DNA of 64,000 nucleotides from the NCBI RefSeq assembly GCF_014645015.1, contig NZ_BMLC01000003.1, forward strand, positions 245,109-309,108, given 5' to 3'. The notes beneath the pieces are model-generated. The model saw only the letters and a program-made list of their open reading frames with translations, ran no database searches and was not told the DNA's origin. This DNA comes from Salinibacterium xinjiangense. GTDB taxonomy: Bacteria; Actinomycetota; Actinomycetes; Actinomycetales; Microbacteriaceae. A program made the position numbers and the translations under genes. Positions 42,595 through 53,369 of this stretch are shown here, one piece after another (within the stretch, counting starts at the first letter, position 1; every line of letters starts with the position of its first letter).

Positions 42595-43121
42595 CCGGAT
42601 CGAACGTGCCGGAACTGGCCATGATCTGGGCGCAGGCGCGCGGCGGAATCATCGGCAGTAACGGCTCCATGCCCTGGCATGTGCCGGAGGATCTCGCGCA
42701 CTTCAAGGCACTCACCGACGGCAGCCCGGTGCTTATGGGCCGCAAGACCTGGGATTCGCTTCCTCCACGGTTCCGCCCGCTCGAGGGTCGACGCAACATC
42801 GTGATCACTCGTGATCATGAATGGCGGGCCGACGGCGCTGAGGTAGTCCACTCGGCACAGGGTGCTGTCGACCTGGCGACGGTGGGAGATCCCCGCACGG
42901 TCTGGATCACCGGTGGCGCGACGCTCTACTCCCAGCTGCTGGGGTCAGCCGATCGGCTGGAAGTGACGGAGATCGACGCAGATATCCCGGGCGATACAGT
43001 CGCGCCAACCCTCTCCCCGGAGTGGACGGTAGTCGCCGCCGATCCGGTCGATGGCTGGCACCTGTCACGCAAAGGGCTCGACTACCGTTTCCTGACCTAC
43101 CGACGAACCGACACCCGATAG
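42591..43121 (+). CDS. dfrA: Dihydrofolate reductase
   Basis: A 176-residue NADPH enzyme that regenerates tetrahydrofolate after thymidylate synthesis. The fold is readable as [20 protein letters not shown], then [20 protein letters not shown] with [19 protein letters not shown], and later [20 protein letters not shown]. The catalytic acid is the Glu in VPEDLAHFK. It overlaps thyA by four bases and precedes dapA by nine bases, a typical actinobacterial order. Folate antagonist sensitivity cannot be judged from sequence alone. Confidence 0.96.
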   Translation: MTGSNVPELAMIWAQARGGIIGSNGSMPWHVPEDLAHFKALTDGSPVLMGRKTWDSLPPRFRPLEGRRNIVITRDHEWRADGAEVVHSAQGAVDLATVGDPRTVWITGGATLYSQLLGSADRLEVTEIDADIPGDTVAPTLSPEWTVVAADPVDGWHLSRKGLDYRFLTYRRTDTR

Positions 43122-43130
43122 CCTGTACAT

Positions 43131-44105
43131 GTGGCTATAGACAACCCGTTCGGACAGGTGCTCGTCGCTCTCATCACGCCGTTCACGGCGGAGGGGGAGG
43201 TCGACTGGCCCAACGTCGAGCAGCACATCGACGACGTGATCAGGGCCGGTGTTGACGGCATCGTCATCTCGGGAACGACGGGTGAGACATCCACCCTCAC
43301 CGACGCCGAGAAGCTGAGACTCGTCGAGGTGGCGAAGAGTGTCGCAGCCGGGCGCGCGAAGATCGTCATGGGTGGCGGTTCCAACGAGACGGCCCACGCG
43401 ATCGAGCTGCACAAGTCGAGCGCGAAGGCCGGGGCTGACGCCGTCATGATCGTGACCCCGTACTACAACAAGCCCACCCAGGCCGGTGTGCTCACTCACT
43501 TCAGGATGATCGCCGACGCCACAGACCTGCCGGTCATCCTCTACGACATTCCCGGCCGCTCGGGCATCCCGATCAGGTACGAAACGATCATCCGTGCAGC
43601 GAAGCACCCCAACATCCGGGCCGTCAAAGATGCGAAGGGCGACTTCAGCGAGGTCAGCCGTGTGCTCAACAACACAGACCTGCTGTACTTCTCCGGCGAC
43701 GACGCGAACGTGCTGCCTCATCTGGCGATTGGTGCAACCGGCCTGATCGGTGTCACTGCCAACATCGCCGCGACTCCGTACCGCCAGATCGTGGATGCCG
43801 TCAACGCCGGCGATCTCGCGACAGCCACGGCCGCACACAAGCTGCTCGAGCCTCTCGTGCGTGCGGTGATGACTCACGTTCCCGGCACGGTTGCGGCCAA
43901 GTACATCCTGCACGGCCTCGGGCGCATTTCAAGCCCTCGCGTGCGACTGCCACTGGTCGGCCCGGAAGACGGTGAGGCCGCCATCATCGAGGACGACCTC
44001 AACCTCGTTCGCGACATCCCCGGGCTCGATTTCAACAACTTCCGGCCCGATCGCAATGCTGCAGCCGGTGGGGCGTTACCCAGGGTCGCCGGGGCCACGC
44101 GCTAA
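43131..44105 (+). CDS. dapA: 4-hydroxy-tetrahydrodipicolinate synthase
   Basis: A 324-residue lyase condensing pyruvate with aspartate semialdehyde at the start of lysine and diaminopimelate synthesis. The TIM barrel shows GVDGIVISGTTGETSTLTDA, VMIVTPYYNKPTQAGVL and ILYDIPGRSGIPIRYETI (active-site tyrosines), with the Schiff-base lysine in IRAVKDAKGDF. GTG start. It is followed after 61 bases by rnj, the same order as in many actinobacteria. Confidence 0.96.
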   Translation: MAIDNPFGQVLVALITPFTAEGEVDWPNVEQHIDDVIRAGVDGIVISGTTGETSTLTDAEKLRLVEVAKSVAAGRAKIVMGGGSNETAHAIELHKSSAKAGADAVMIVTPYYNKPTQAGVLTHFRMIADATDLPVILYDIPGRSGIPIRYETIIRAAKHPNIRAVKDAKGDFSEVSRVLNNTDLLYFSGDDANVLPHLAIGATGLIGVTANIAATPYRQIVDAVNAGDLATATAAHKLLEPLVRAVMTHVPGTVAAKYILHGLGRISSPRVRLPLVGPEDGEAAIIEDDLNLVRDIPGLDFNNFRPDRNAAAGGALPRVAGATR

Positions 44106-44166
44106 CCCCAGCGCCGAAGAATTACCCAAGGGGCTAGAGGCCCCACCACTCTCACGCAAGGTTCCG

Positions 44167-45843
44167 ATGCCAGTCTCCATCTACACTCCTCCAGCACTTC
44201 CCCAGGGCACTCTGCGGGTTACACCCATCGGTGGTCTCGGCGAGATCGGTCGCAACATGACCACCTATGAGTTCGACGGCAAGCTGCTGATCATCGACTG
44301 CGGCGTGCTGTTTCCCGAAGAGAACCAGCCGGGCGTCGATCTGATCTTGCCCGATTTCAGCCCGATCAGGGATCGCCTCGACGATGTGCTCGGCATCGTG
44401 CTGACCCACGGCCACGAAGACCACATCGGTGCCGTCCCCTACTTACTCAGAATGCGCCAGGACATCCCGCTTATCGGCAGCACCCTGACCCTCGCCCTCA
44501 TCGAGGCGAAGCTCAAGGAGCACAGGATCAAGCCGTACACGCTTACCGTGCGTGAGGGCCAGCACGAGAAGCTCGGCCCGTTCGAGCTGGAGTTCATCGC
44601 GGTCAACCATTCCATCCCCGATGCTCTCGCGGTCGCTGTCACGACGCCGGCCGGTGTCGTGCTGCACACCGGCGACTTCAAGATGGATCAGCTCCCGCTC
44701 GATGATCGCATCACCGACCTCCGTGCGTTCGCGCGTCTCGGCGAGGCGGGTGTCGACCTGTTCCTGCCCGATTCGACCAACGCCGACGTGCCCGGATTCA
44801 CCCCGAACGAGCGCGACATCGGGCCGGTCCTCGAAGCCGTCATCGCGAAAGCCCCGCGCCGCGTCATCGTCGCGAGCTTCTCGAGCCACGTGCACCGCGT
44901 GCAGCAGGTCCTGGATGCCGCGGCGGCCAACGATCGCAAGGTCGTGCTGATGGGTCGCTCCATGGTGCGCAACATGGGTATCGCGGCGGACCTCGGCTTC
45001 CTGAAGGTGCCGGACGGCGTACTCATGGATGCCAAGAAGGCCGCAGACCTGCCAGACAATCGGCTGGTCTACATGTCCACGGGAAGCCAGGGCGAGCCCA
45101 TGGCTGTGCTGGCGCGCATGGCCAACATGGAGCACCAGATCGAGGTCGGCAAGGGCGACACGGTCATCCTCGCTTCCTCCCTGATCCCCGGCAATGAGAA
45201 CGCTGTGTATCGCGTCATCAACGGGCTCACCAAGCTCGGTGCGAACGTCGTGCATAAGGCCAACGCCAAGGTCCACGTATCGGGGCACGCGGCCGCGGGT
45301 GAGCTGCTCTACTGCTACAACATCCTCAAGCCGAAGAATGTGCTTCCCGTGCACGGCGAATACCGGCATCTCGTGGCCAACGCCAACCTCGCCATCCAGA
45401 CCGGGGTACCCGAGAAGAACACGATCATCGCCGAGGACGGCACCGTCATCGACCTGCGTGATGGTGTTGCTTCCGTCGTCGGCCAGCTCGACCTCGGCTA
45501 TGTGTACGTCGACGGCTCGAGCGTGGGAGAGATCACCGACGCCGACCTCAAGGATCGCCGCATCCTCGCCGAAGAGGGGTTCATTTCCATCTTCGTCGCG
45601 ATCGACCCCCAGACCGGCAAGGTCATTGTCGGCCCGGAGATCCAGTCCCGGGGGTTCGCCGAAGACGAGAAGGTCTTCAATGCCGTCATCCCGCAGGTAC
45701 TGAAGGCGCTGACGGATGCCGCGGAGAACGGAACCCGCGACACCCATGCCTTCGCGCAGGTCGTTCGCCGTACTGTCGGCCGCTGGGTAAACACGCAGCA
45801 CCGCCGTCGCCCGATGATCGTGCCGGTGGTTATCGAGGCGTAG
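44167..45843 (+). CDS. rnj: Ribonuclease J
   Basis: A 558-residue metallo-beta-lactamase/beta-CASP RNase, processing rRNA and mRNA as a 5'-3' exonuclease and endonuclease. The zinc motif is LTHGHEDHIGAVPY at about residues 77-90, with further ligands in VLHTGDFKMDQ. The beta-CASP region includes VIVASFSSHVHRVQQVLDAA and VSGHAAAGELLYCYNILKPK. Start 44167 (MPVSIYTPPALPQGTLRVTP) fits relatives. It is probably co-transcribed with dapA. Confidence 0.95.
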   Translation: MPVSIYTPPALPQGTLRVTPIGGLGEIGRNMTTYEFDGKLLIIDCGVLFPEENQPGVDLILPDFSPIRDRLDDVLGIVLTHGHEDHIGAVPYLLRMRQDIPLIGSTLTLALIEAKLKEHRIKPYTLTVREGQHEKLGPFELEFIAVNHSIPDALAVAVTTPAGVVLHTGDFKMDQLPLDDRITDLRAFARLGEAGVDLFLPDSTNADVPGFTPNERDIGPVLEAVIAKAPRRVIVASFSSHVHRVQQVLDAAAANDRKVVLMGRSMVRNMGIAADLGFLKVPDGVLMDAKKAADLPDNRLVYMSTGSQGEPMAVLARMANMEHQIEVGKGDTVILASSLIPGNENAVYRVINGLTKLGANVVHKANAKVHVSGHAAAGELLYCYNILKPKNVLPVHGEYRHLVANANLAIQTGVPEKNTIIAEDGTVIDLRDGVASVVGQLDLGYVYVDGSSVGEITDADLKDRRILAEEGFISIFVAIDPQTGKVIVGPEIQSRGFAEDEKVFNAVIPQVLKALTDAAENGTRDTHAFAQVVRRTVGRWVNTQHRRRPMIVPVVIEA

Positions 45844-46161
45844 CAGGCCCCCGGGCCGGTCGCGGGGTTGTGTCCTGTGAAGATCGGACCGGATCCCCGC
45901 GCACACGGTTCGTCGATCTCTACTATCGCGCCGGAACGGCAGAGGTGCGCCGGCAACATGATCCGCACGGTGCGGAGGGCCAACTCCGCTCGCCGTATCG
46001 CGGAATGGGGTTGGTCGGTGATGGGTGTGGCTCCTGGCATCAGCGATGGTTTCTGGAGAGTGCGTGGTGCTGGCGGGAACAGATATTGCCATGCCGTTAC
46101 GGATCGATAACAACCTGGGGTTTGGGGTTCACGACGAAGCGAAATACGGTGAGATTACGTC
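45844..46161. other. Intergenic region, nothing clear
   Basis: No gene, repeat or terminator could be supported in this 318-base stretch. Short open frames on both strands have no domain or start signals. Confidence 0.5.
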
Positions 46162-46827
46162 GTGAAAAGATTCGGAACGATAACCGTGTTCGGCCTGATC
46201 GTTGCACTCAGGGGATGCGGGTCAGTGCCTGAAACCTCCGCGCGTGACACGAGTACGCCGACGCTCGCGCCCGCTGCGACGGCGGCTCCCTCACCTGCCC
46301 CGACCTCCGTTGCTGGGATTCGACCAACTCTCGACGACCTGACGCTCTCGTTCGACGGGCTTGGGCCTCTTCGGTTGGGTGACGATCCCAGAACCTACGA
46401 TCCCGATGTCTCGATAGTCGAGCGAGAAGACGATGCCTGCGGTGTTCCCGGCTTCGTGCGCTGGAATGCGGCATACCCCGACCGGCCTCTCAGCGATACG
46501 TCTCCCGGCAATACGATGAGGGCCTTTTCGGTGGGCTGGGCGGAGGATGTGGGGGTACAGGCGATCCAGGCGTTGTCACCGCGAATCAAGACGTCCGCTG
46601 GCATCACGGTGGGAAGCTCGTTCGAGTCGCTGGAGCTCGCTTATCCAGGTCTTGAACCGTATTCGACGGGGTCCGGTCGGGATCGTTATTCGGTCGCGGG
46701 ATCCCCCGGCACGCTGTATTTCGATGTGGGAAACGGGCAGTCTGAACACACCGCCGCTGTGGTGGACTCGATGCTGGTCGTCGAGACGTCGGTGGGAGCC
46801 GGAGTTCCTTCCAATGAGGGTTGCTGA
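46162..46827 (+). CDS. Putative lipoprotein of unknown function
   Basis: A 221-residue exported protein. TITVFGLIVALRGCGS resembles a lipoprotein signal, but Arg at position -2 of the lipobox is unusual, so lipidation is uncertain. A Thr/Ala/Pro-rich linker follows to about residue 55. The rest (LTLSFDGLGPLRLGDDPRTY and SAGITVGSSFESLELAYPGL) contains a repeated GxxF/L-type motif but no known domain. GTG start; possible GGTGAG upstream. Confidence 0.6.
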   Translation: MKRFGTITVFGLIVALRGCGSVPETSARDTSTPTLAPAATAAPSPAPTSVAGIRPTLDDLTLSFDGLGPLRLGDDPRTYDPDVSIVEREDDACGVPGFVRWNAAYPDRPLSDTSPGNTMRAFSVGWAEDVGVQAIQALSPRIKTSAGITVGSSFESLELAYPGLEPYSTGSGRDRYSVAGSPGTLYFDVGNGQSEHTAAVVDSMLVVETSVGAGVPSNEGC

Positions 46828-46975
46828 CCGCAAAGGCAGGGCAGCCATTCAGCCAACCGGGTCCCCGCAAAACGTTGGGTAGCGGTATTCCCCTGACGGA
46901 TGATTCGCTTGGGTCCGGTAGTGAGTACCGTTATGCCAGGCAAGCTCAGCGGCTGGGGTCGCAGACAGTGGGGTC

Positions 46976-47953
46976 GTGAACGTGGGCGTTGCACGCAAAT
47001 GGGTGTTTCCGATCATCCGGATACTGATTTTTCTGGCCATCGCAGGCGCGCTTGTGAAGATCGCCTTCTTCGGTGATAGCCAGCCTGTCAGCGATGCCGC
47101 CTCGCCGGCGGGACAGATCGTGGAACCGCAGGTTCCCGTCACGATCGGCACCATCAAGAACGACGTGACTCTGCGGGGCACCGTCGCCGCCGATGACGCC
47201 GTCGAGATCAAGGCGACGCTGGCCGGGCAGGTTCGCGCGGTGATGGTCAGCCAGGGTCAATATGTGGATACCGGCACCGAGATTCTGACCCTGCGGGCCG
47301 ATGTGATGAACCCCGACGGCACCTCCTACGTCGACTACGAAACGGTCGTGTCACCCACAGCCGGTGTGCTCTCGAGCTTCACCGCGCTGGCGGGGCAGAC
47401 CTTCGCGGTGGGAGATGACGTAGGCAAGGTCGCGCCACCCACCTTTCACGTCAGCGGGCCCATCGCTCCCGAGCAGCAGTATCGCTTGTTGAACCAACCG
47501 ACCGAAGCGCAGGTCACCATCACCGGTGGGCCGGCGCCGTTCAGTTGCACCGGTCTGACGATCGCGGCTCCCGTCGCCGGAGCCGACCCTGGTGCTGCAC
47601 CGGGGAGCCCGACAGTGCGGTGCGCCGTCCCGGTCGACATGACGGTCTTTGCCGGGCTCTCGGCCGAGTTGACACTCGCCGGGGGCGTTGCCACTGATGT
47701 GCTGACGATTCCGACGACAGCTGTCGAGGGGTCGTCCCAGACCGGCAATGTCTTCTTCGTGCTACCGGATGGCGCGACTGAGTCGCGGCCGATCACGCTG
47801 GGGATCAACGACGGGGTGAACGTCGAGGTACTGGGAGGGCTGGCGGAGGGTGACATGATCCTCCAATTCATACCGGGAGCCGCCGCCCCTGTTGACGGCC
47901 CGCTGCCCGGGCAGTGCATCGACGACGGCAAGGGCAACACGGTCTGCGGATGA
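46976..47953 (+). CDS. MacA/HlyD-like periplasmic adaptor of an ABC exporter
   Basis: A 325-residue protein with an N-terminal membrane helix (PIIRILIFLAIAGALVKIAF) and an adaptor fold: IKNDVTLRGTVAADDAVEIK and AVMVSQGQYVDTGTEILTLR (lipoyl/barrel-sandwich), then PTAGVLSSFTALAGQTFAVG, and NVEVLGGLAEGDMILQF near the end. It should gate export with the next two genes. Coiled-coil hairpins are short or absent, as in Gram-positive adaptors. Its stop overlaps the ATPase ATG. Confidence 0.83.
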   Translation: MNVGVARKWVFPIIRILIFLAIAGALVKIAFFGDSQPVSDAASPAGQIVEPQVPVTIGTIKNDVTLRGTVAADDAVEIKATLAGQVRAVMVSQGQYVDTGTEILTLRADVMNPDGTSYVDYETVVSPTAGVLSSFTALAGQTFAVGDDVGKVAPPTFHVSGPIAPEQQYRLLNQPTEAQVTITGGPAPFSCTGLTIAAPVAGADPGAAPGSPTVRCAVPVDMTVFAGLSAELTLAGGVATDVLTIPTTAVEGSSQTGNVFFVLPDGATESRPITLGINDGVNVEVLGGLAEGDMILQFIPGAAAPVDGPLPGQCIDDGKGNTVCG

Positions 47954-48672
47954 GCCTGCTCAGCCTGAGCGGCGTCACGAGGTCTGTCGACCTCCCCGAT
48001 GCGCCGCCCCTCCACATCCTGAGAGGCGTCGATCTCGAGGTTTCCGTCGGGGATCACGTCAGCATCGTCGGTCGTTCGGGGTCGGGAAAATCCACCCTGC
48101 TGAACCTGCTGGGCCTGCTCGACAACCCCACCGAGGGCGAAATCCGATTCGATGACAAGCGCATCTCTGCGATGTCTGGGAACGAACGCGACAGGTGCCG
48201 TGGCCGAAATGTCGGCTTTATCTTCCAACAGTTCAACCTCCTCAGCGGCCGCACGGCTCTCGAGAATGTCATGACGCCGCTGCTGTATGCCTCAGGCCAA
48301 CAGTTCTGGCGCCGAAAACAGCTTGCGCTCGACATGCTCGGCCGGGTGGGGCTCGACAGCCGCGCGCAGAGCATGCCCGAGAAGTTGTCGGGTGGCGAGC
48401 AGCAGCGCGTAGCCATTGCCAGGGCGCTGGTACGCGGGCCGCGGCTCATCCTGGCCGACGAACCGACAGGCGCGCTCGATGTGGAGACCGGCGCGACGGT
48501 CATGGCACTCCTCGATGAGGTTGCTGAGGCATCGGGAGCGGCGCTCATCACCATCACTCATGACGTGAATGTCGCGGCCCTCGCGCGACGTCACTACCGT
48601 CTCGATCAGGGCGTGCTGGCGCCGGTGGATGTGAAGCGGGTGCTGGCGCTCCAGCCAGGAGCGACACCGTGA
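47950..48672 (+). CDS. MacB/LolD-type ABC transporter ATP-binding protein
   Basis: A 240-residue ATPase. Walker A is GRSGSGKSTLLNLLGLL at about residues 43-59, the signature LSGGEQQRVAIARAL, Walker B LILADEPTGALDVET and the switch histidine in ITHDVNVAALARRHYRLD. The Q-loop sits in NVGFIFQQFNLLSGRTALEN. It is flanked by an adaptor and a FtsX-like permease with four-base overlaps on both sides, making a three-gene exporter for an unknown substrate such as a macrolide, peptide or lipid. Confidence 0.92.
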   Translation: MSLLSLSGVTRSVDLPDAPPLHILRGVDLEVSVGDHVSIVGRSGSGKSTLLNLLGLLDNPTEGEIRFDDKRISAMSGNERDRCRGRNVGFIFQQFNLLSGRTALENVMTPLLYASGQQFWRRKQLALDMLGRVGLDSRAQSMPEKLSGGEQQRVAIARALVRGPRLILADEPTGALDVETGATVMALLDEVAEASGAALITITHDVNVAALARRHYRLDQGVLAPVDVKRVLALQPGATP

Positions 48673-49880
48673 GCGGGCTGGTAGGGGCATTTTCCGAGGC
48701 CTGGGCTGAGTTGCGCATCCACAAGACCAGGGTGCTGCTGAGCCTCATCGGCGTCGCGGTCGCCGTCACCGCCATCACGAGCGTCGTCGGACTCGGCGCG
48801 ATAGCCCAGCAGGCGACGACCGAGAGCTACGAGCGCAGTTCGGGTCGCCCCGCGAGCCTCTTCATCAGTGCGTACAACCCGACCTCCGGCGAAGCTCCGG
48901 ATGCCGACACGATCACCGAGGCATTCGACACCGCGGTGGAACGATACTCGGTCCGCTGGTCGACGCGGTCCGCATACACGCAGGTTTTCGTCCAGTTCAT
49001 CGATGGCGTCACCCCCGTCGATGCGACGATCGTGGATGCCGACTTCGGCACCATGCATCGCGTAAAGCTCGCCGAGGGCGCGTGGTTCGTCGATTCCGAC
49101 GCCGATCGCCTCGCTCCTGCTCTGATCGTCAACGAGGTGATCTGGAATCGGATGGGCTCCCCGGACCTGGCAACCCACCCCACGGTCACCCTCGATGGGC
49201 CGACTTCCATGACGGCCGTGATCGTCGGGGTCACTCCCTCAGCATCGTTCGAGACCTACCCGCTGATGTTTATGCTCACCGACGCCTATAGCCGGATCTC
49301 GACGCCCGAGCAGCGCGCGAACCTGTTCCCGCAATACGAGATGTGGGTACCACCCGAAATCTCAGACCAACTCACGCCGCTCATCAAAAGGGACATCGCG
49401 GGAGAACTTGGCGACGGCTGGCAGGTCGACGTGAATCGCCAGGACTACCTTGCCTTCAGCGGCGAAGATCCGCTGCTACCCCTGAAACTCATCGTCGGGG
49501 GAGTGGCGGTGCTGGTCTTGCTGCTGGGTGCGCTCGGGCTCGTGAACATCTCACTCGTGACGGTGCGGCAACGGGTTCGCGAGATCGGTATCCGGCGCAG
49601 TTTCGGGGCGACAGCGGGTCGGGTCTTCTTCGCCGTCATGATGGAGAGTGTCGTGGCGACGCTTGCCGCTGGGGTGATCGGGGTGTTTCTCGCCGTACTG
49701 ATCGTCAAGAGCCCGATGGTCACCGACTTCATCGGGCAGGGCGTCACAGACCTGCCCGCCTTCCCGCTCGAGGCGGCGGTGATCGGGCTTGGCGCTGCAA
49801 CTCTGGTCGGGGCTCTCGCCGGACTGCTGCCGGCGATTGTGGCCGTGCGCGTCAAGGTGATCGACGCAATCCGTTTCTGA
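48669..49880 (+). CDS. MacB-like FtsX-family ABC transporter permease
   Basis: A 403-residue permease. An N-terminal helix ([20 protein letters not shown]) precedes an extracellular domain of about 230 residues, then three helices ([40 protein letters not shown] and [20 protein letters not shown]). [20 protein letters not shown] is the FtsX/MacB coupling loop. GTG start overlapping the ATPase gene. It completes the adaptor-ATPase-permease exporter. Confidence 0.9.
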   Translation: MSGLVGAFSEAWAELRIHKTRVLLSLIGVAVAVTAITSVVGLGAIAQQATTESYERSSGRPASLFISAYNPTSGEAPDADTITEAFDTAVERYSVRWSTRSAYTQVFVQFIDGVTPVDATIVDADFGTMHRVKLAEGAWFVDSDADRLAPALIVNEVIWNRMGSPDLATHPTVTLDGPTSMTAVIVGVTPSASFETYPLMFMLTDAYSRISTPEQRANLFPQYEMWVPPEISDQLTPLIKRDIAGELGDGWQVDVNRQDYLAFSGEDPLLPLKLIVGGVAVLVLLLGALGLVNISLVTVRQRVREIGIRRSFGATAGRVFFAVMMESVVATLAAGVIGVFLAVLIVKSPMVTDFIGQGVTDLPAFPLEAAVIGLGAATLVGALAGLLPAIVAVRVKVIDAIRF

Positions 49881-49957
49881 CCCTCGATGACCGGCACAGG
49901 GCGGACACGCTGCCCGCATCCCGCGTCCCGTCGCCCCTCGAAGGTACCGTTGGTTCC

Positions 49958-52720
49958 ATGGCAACGAGCACCAGGTCGACGTCGCGCGCCCGCGCGACCC
50001 CGGCGCGTTCCCGCGCCACCCAGGTAACCAAGCGACTCCCGCGGGCGAAGAAGCAGCAGGTCGTAGTCGAACAGGATGGCCCGCTCGTCAAGGCCTGGCT
50101 CGGCCTCGCCCACGCGGTGGGCGGCGCGTTCCGCGTGCTCGGCTCAGAGACACTCGCCAAAGATGAACGTCGTGATGGTGTGCCGTTCCTGGTGTTCCTG
50201 CTGGCCGTGGCGGGGGCAGTGGTCGAGTGGTTCAATCCGACCGATTCGGTAGCTCTCGCACTGGATGCGTACACATTCGGTGGCATTTTCGGTCGCGTGG
50301 CGTTCGCGCTCCCCGTCATCATGCTGCTGTTCTCCGTCTGGCTCTTCCGCCATCCGTCGAGCGTCCACGACAACGGTCGAATAGGCATTGGAGTGACCCT
50401 TCTCGTCGTCACTGTCAGCGGGCTCTGCCACATCTACGGAGGCTCGCCGCAGCCGACCGGGGGGATGGAAGCGCTCGCGCAGGCGGGCGGTGTGGTGGGT
50501 TGGGTCCTTGCTCAGCCCCTGCTCGGTCTGGGAACCGCGTTTCTCGCGACACCGATCGTCGCGCTGCTCCTGGTGCTCTCGCTCTTCATCATCACCAAGA
50601 CCCCGCCCAATCGCATCGGGTCACGTGCGCGCGATCTCTACTCCTACCTTTTCGGGGCGCAACTGCCTGACGAGAGCGAACGGGCCGCGTCGAAGGTCGG
50701 CAAAAATGACTCGGTCGAGTTCGGCTCCTTGACCGATCTCGGACTGGATGAGGATCCGGCATCCATCCCATGGTGGCGTCGGAACAAGTCGAGCCGGTCA
50801 GAAGAACCCGCGGCGTTTGACAGCCCGGTGGTCTCCCGTGACCAGGTCACCGAGGTGGTCGACCGCACGGGCCCTGCCGACGGTGTGGACGTGATGGACG
50901 AGTTGCTTCGGGCAGAAGATGCCATCAAACGATTCACCGGCGAGGTCGAGCACGGCTCTATGAGCCTTCGTGATGACGATGGTGCCGCGTCCAACCCCGA
51001 GCGGCTGCCAGGCTTCACGACGACAGCGCGTGAAAAGGGTGTGGCCGGGGAGTTCGATGACGAGCGTCCCGCTGCGCCATCGGCTCCGTCAGCCGTGGCG
51101 CCGACCCGGCCGATCGCGGCATACAGGTTGCCGGCACCGGCCATGCTCACGCCGGGCACCCCGCCCAAATCCCGATCGGCTGCCAACGATGAGGTCGTCG
51201 CCTCGATCACCGAGGTGCTGAACCAGTTTCAGGTCGACGCGAGGGTCACCGGATTCAGCCGCGGCCCATCGGTGACCCGTTACGAGCTCGAACTCGGCCC
51301 CGGGGTCAAGGTGGAGCGCGTGACCGCGCTCGCGCGCAACATCAGCTACGCCGTGGCCAGTAACGAGGTCAATATCCTCTCGCCTATCCCCGGCAAGAGC
51401 GCCATCGGCGTTGAAATCCCGAATAAGGATCGCGAGATCGTGTCGCTGGGTGATGTGCTGCGCTCCAACGCGAGCACCAAGAGCGTGCACCCGATGACCA
51501 TCGGGCTCGGCAAGGATGTCGAGGGTGGCTTCGTCGTCGCGAACCTCGCCAAGATGCCCCACCTTCTCGTCGCAGGCTCCACGGGTTCCGGCAAGTCGAG
51601 CTTCGTGAACTCGATGATCACGTCGATCCTGATGCGTGCGAAACCGGCCGAGGTCAGGATGGTGCTGATCGACCCGAAGCGCGTGGAACTCTCCATCTAC
51701 GCGGGCGTACCCCACCTCATCACACCCATCATCACCAACCCGAAGAAGGCCGCCGAAGCTCTCGCGTGGGTCGTCAAGGAGATGGATATGCGCTACGACG
51801 ACCTCGCGTCGTTCGGGTTCAGGCACATAGACGACTTCAACCGTGCAGTCGTAGCGGGCGAGATCGTGTTGCCTGTGGGCAGTGAGCGCAAGCTGTCGCC
51901 GTACCCATACCTTCTCGTCGTCGTCGACGAGCTGGCCGACCTCATGATGGTTGCGCCTCGCGACGTAGAGGACTCCATCGTGCGCATCACCCAACTGGCC
52001 CGGGCATCCGGAATCCACCTGGTGCTGGCCACCCAGCGACCCTCTGTCGACGTCGTGACCGGTCTCATCAAGGCGAACGTGCCGTCCCGGCTCGCCTTCG
52101 CGGTGTCGAGCATGACCGACAGCCGCGTCATCCTCGACCAGCCAGGCGCAGACAAGCTCATCGGCCAGGGTGACGCACTCTTCCTGCCCATGGGTACCTC
52201 CAAGGCGATTCGCGTGCAGGGCGCCTGGGTCACCGAGTCCGAGGTCGCGGCCATCGTCCAGCACGTTATCGCCCAGGCGAGGCCCGAGTACCGCGAAGAC
52301 GTGGCAGTCTCTGTCGTGAAGAAGAACATTGATGCAGACATCGGTGACGACCTCGAGTTGCTCCTTGCGGCGACCGAGCTCATCGTCAGCACGCAGTTCG
52401 GTTCGACGTCGATGCTCCAGCGCAAGCTCAGGGTAGGGTTCGCGAAGGCCGGGCGGCTCATGGACCTGCTCGAATCGCGGGAGATCGTCGGGCCATCCGA
52501 GGGGTCCAAAGCCAGGGACGTCCTTGTCACCGCGGAGCAATTGCCGTCAGTTCTCGCGCGGCTTCGTGGCGACGATGTCCCATCAGCCTCACCGGCGCCG
52601 CGACCCGACGTCTCACTGTCCGCACTCCAGTCTGACGCAGTCGCCGATTCATTGGCGGGGTACGATGTGGTCAACGGCGAGTCTGACGAGGATGCCTGGA
52701 GCCTGACCGATCGAGAGTGA
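49958..52720 (+). CDS. ftsK: FtsK/SpoIIIE DNA translocase
   Basis: A 920-residue septal DNA pump that clears and orients chromosomes for segregation. Four N-terminal membrane helices (about residues 65-230, for example [20 protein letters not shown]) anchor it. A disordered linker follows to about residue 400. The motor has Walker [14 protein letters not shown] near residue 540 and Walker [12 protein letters not shown]. The gamma domain that reads KOPS is at the C-terminus ([20 protein letters not shown]). The ATG at 49958 ([20 protein letters not shown]) fits better than any longer frame. pgsA follows in eight bases. Confidence 0.96.
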   Translation: MATSTRSTSRARATPARSRATQVTKRLPRAKKQQVVVEQDGPLVKAWLGLAHAVGGAFRVLGSETLAKDERRDGVPFLVFLLAVAGAVVEWFNPTDSVALALDAYTFGGIFGRVAFALPVIMLLFSVWLFRHPSSVHDNGRIGIGVTLLVVTVSGLCHIYGGSPQPTGGMEALAQAGGVVGWVLAQPLLGLGTAFLATPIVALLLVLSLFIITKTPPNRIGSRARDLYSYLFGAQLPDESERAASKVGKNDSVEFGSLTDLGLDEDPASIPWWRRNKSSRSEEPAAFDSPVVSRDQVTEVVDRTGPADGVDVMDELLRAEDAIKRFTGEVEHGSMSLRDDDGAASNPERLPGFTTTAREKGVAGEFDDERPAAPSAPSAVAPTRPIAAYRLPAPAMLTPGTPPKSRSAANDEVVASITEVLNQFQVDARVTGFSRGPSVTRYELELGPGVKVERVTALARNISYAVASNEVNILSPIPGKSAIGVEIPNKDREIVSLGDVLRSNASTKSVHPMTIGLGKDVEGGFVVANLAKMPHLLVAGSTGSGKSSFVNSMITSILMRAKPAEVRMVLIDPKRVELSIYAGVPHLITPIITNPKKAAEALAWVVKEMDMRYDDLASFGFRHIDDFNRAVVAGEIVLPVGSERKLSPYPYLLVVVDELADLMMVAPRDVEDSIVRITQLARASGIHLVLATQRPSVDVVTGLIKANVPSRLAFAVSSMTDSRVILDQPGADKLIGQGDALFLPMGTSKAIRVQGAWVTESEVAAIVQHVIAQARPEYREDVAVSVVKKNIDADIGDDLELLLAATELIVSTQFGSTSMLQRKLRVGFAKAGRLMDLLESREIVGPSEGSKARDVLVTAEQLPSVLARLRGDDVPSASPAPRPDVSLSALQSDAVADSLAGYDVVNGESDEDAWSLTDRE

Positions 52721-52727
52721 TCCACAC

Positions 52728-53369
52728 GTGACTGACCTGCCGCAGAATCCCAGGGAGGGCTTCTTCGCCGGCCGCATCCTGCGCAGCGGTGACGGGCCGG
52801 CCAGTGTCGCAAACATCGCGAATATCGTCACGGTCGCGCGCATCCTGCTCGCACCCCTGTTCATCTGGATGTTGCTCGCCGACGGTGGAGATTACGGTGT
52901 CGTTCGCTATCTGGCGGCCGCACTCTTCGTGTTCGCCATCGTCACCGACACCGTGGACGGTCGGCTCGCCCGCGGACGCAACCTCATCACCGACCTCGGC
53001 ATCATCCTCGATCCCATCGCTGACAAGATCCTGATCGGCGGTGCGCTCGTGGCGCTGTCGATTCTCGGCGAATTGCCGTGGTGGGTCACCGTGGCGGTCC
53101 TCGTGCGCGAGTTCGGCATCACGATCTTCCGGTTCGCCGTGCTGTCCACAGTCGTCATCCCGGCGTCACGAGGCGGCAAACTGAAGACCGTCGTGCAGGC
53201 AGTCGCGATCGCGCTTTTCCTCGTCGCTCCATGGATATTCCTGGGCCCCTGGGCGGGCTGGGTGAGCTGGATCGTCATGGGCGTCGCGATCGCGCTCACC
53301 CTCTACACCGGTGTCGAATACCTCTGGCAGGCCTGGCGTCACCGCAATACGGCGGCGGCGCGGTCATGA
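52728..53369 (+). CDS. pgsA: CDP-diacylglycerol-glycerol-3-phosphate 3-phosphatidyltransferase
   Basis: A 213-residue integral membrane enzyme making phosphatidylglycerol phosphate. The CDP-alcohol motif D-G-x2-A-R-x8-G-x3-D-x3-D reads DTVDGRLARGRNLITDLG followed by IILDPIADK. Four to six helices surround it. GTG start at 52728. Its TGA overlaps the ATG of cinA by four bases. Related phosphatidylinositol-phosphate synthases share the motif, but position beside cinA and clgR supports PgsA. Confidence 0.93.
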   Translation: MTDLPQNPREGFFAGRILRSGDGPASVANIANIVTVARILLAPLFIWMLLADGGDYGVVRYLAAALFVFAIVTDTVDGRLARGRNLITDLGIILDPIADKILIGGALVALSILGELPWWVTVAVLVREFGITIFRFAVLSTVVIPASRGGKLKTVVQAVAIALFLVAPWIFLGPWAGWVSWIVMGVAIALTLYTGVEYLWQAWRHRNTAAARS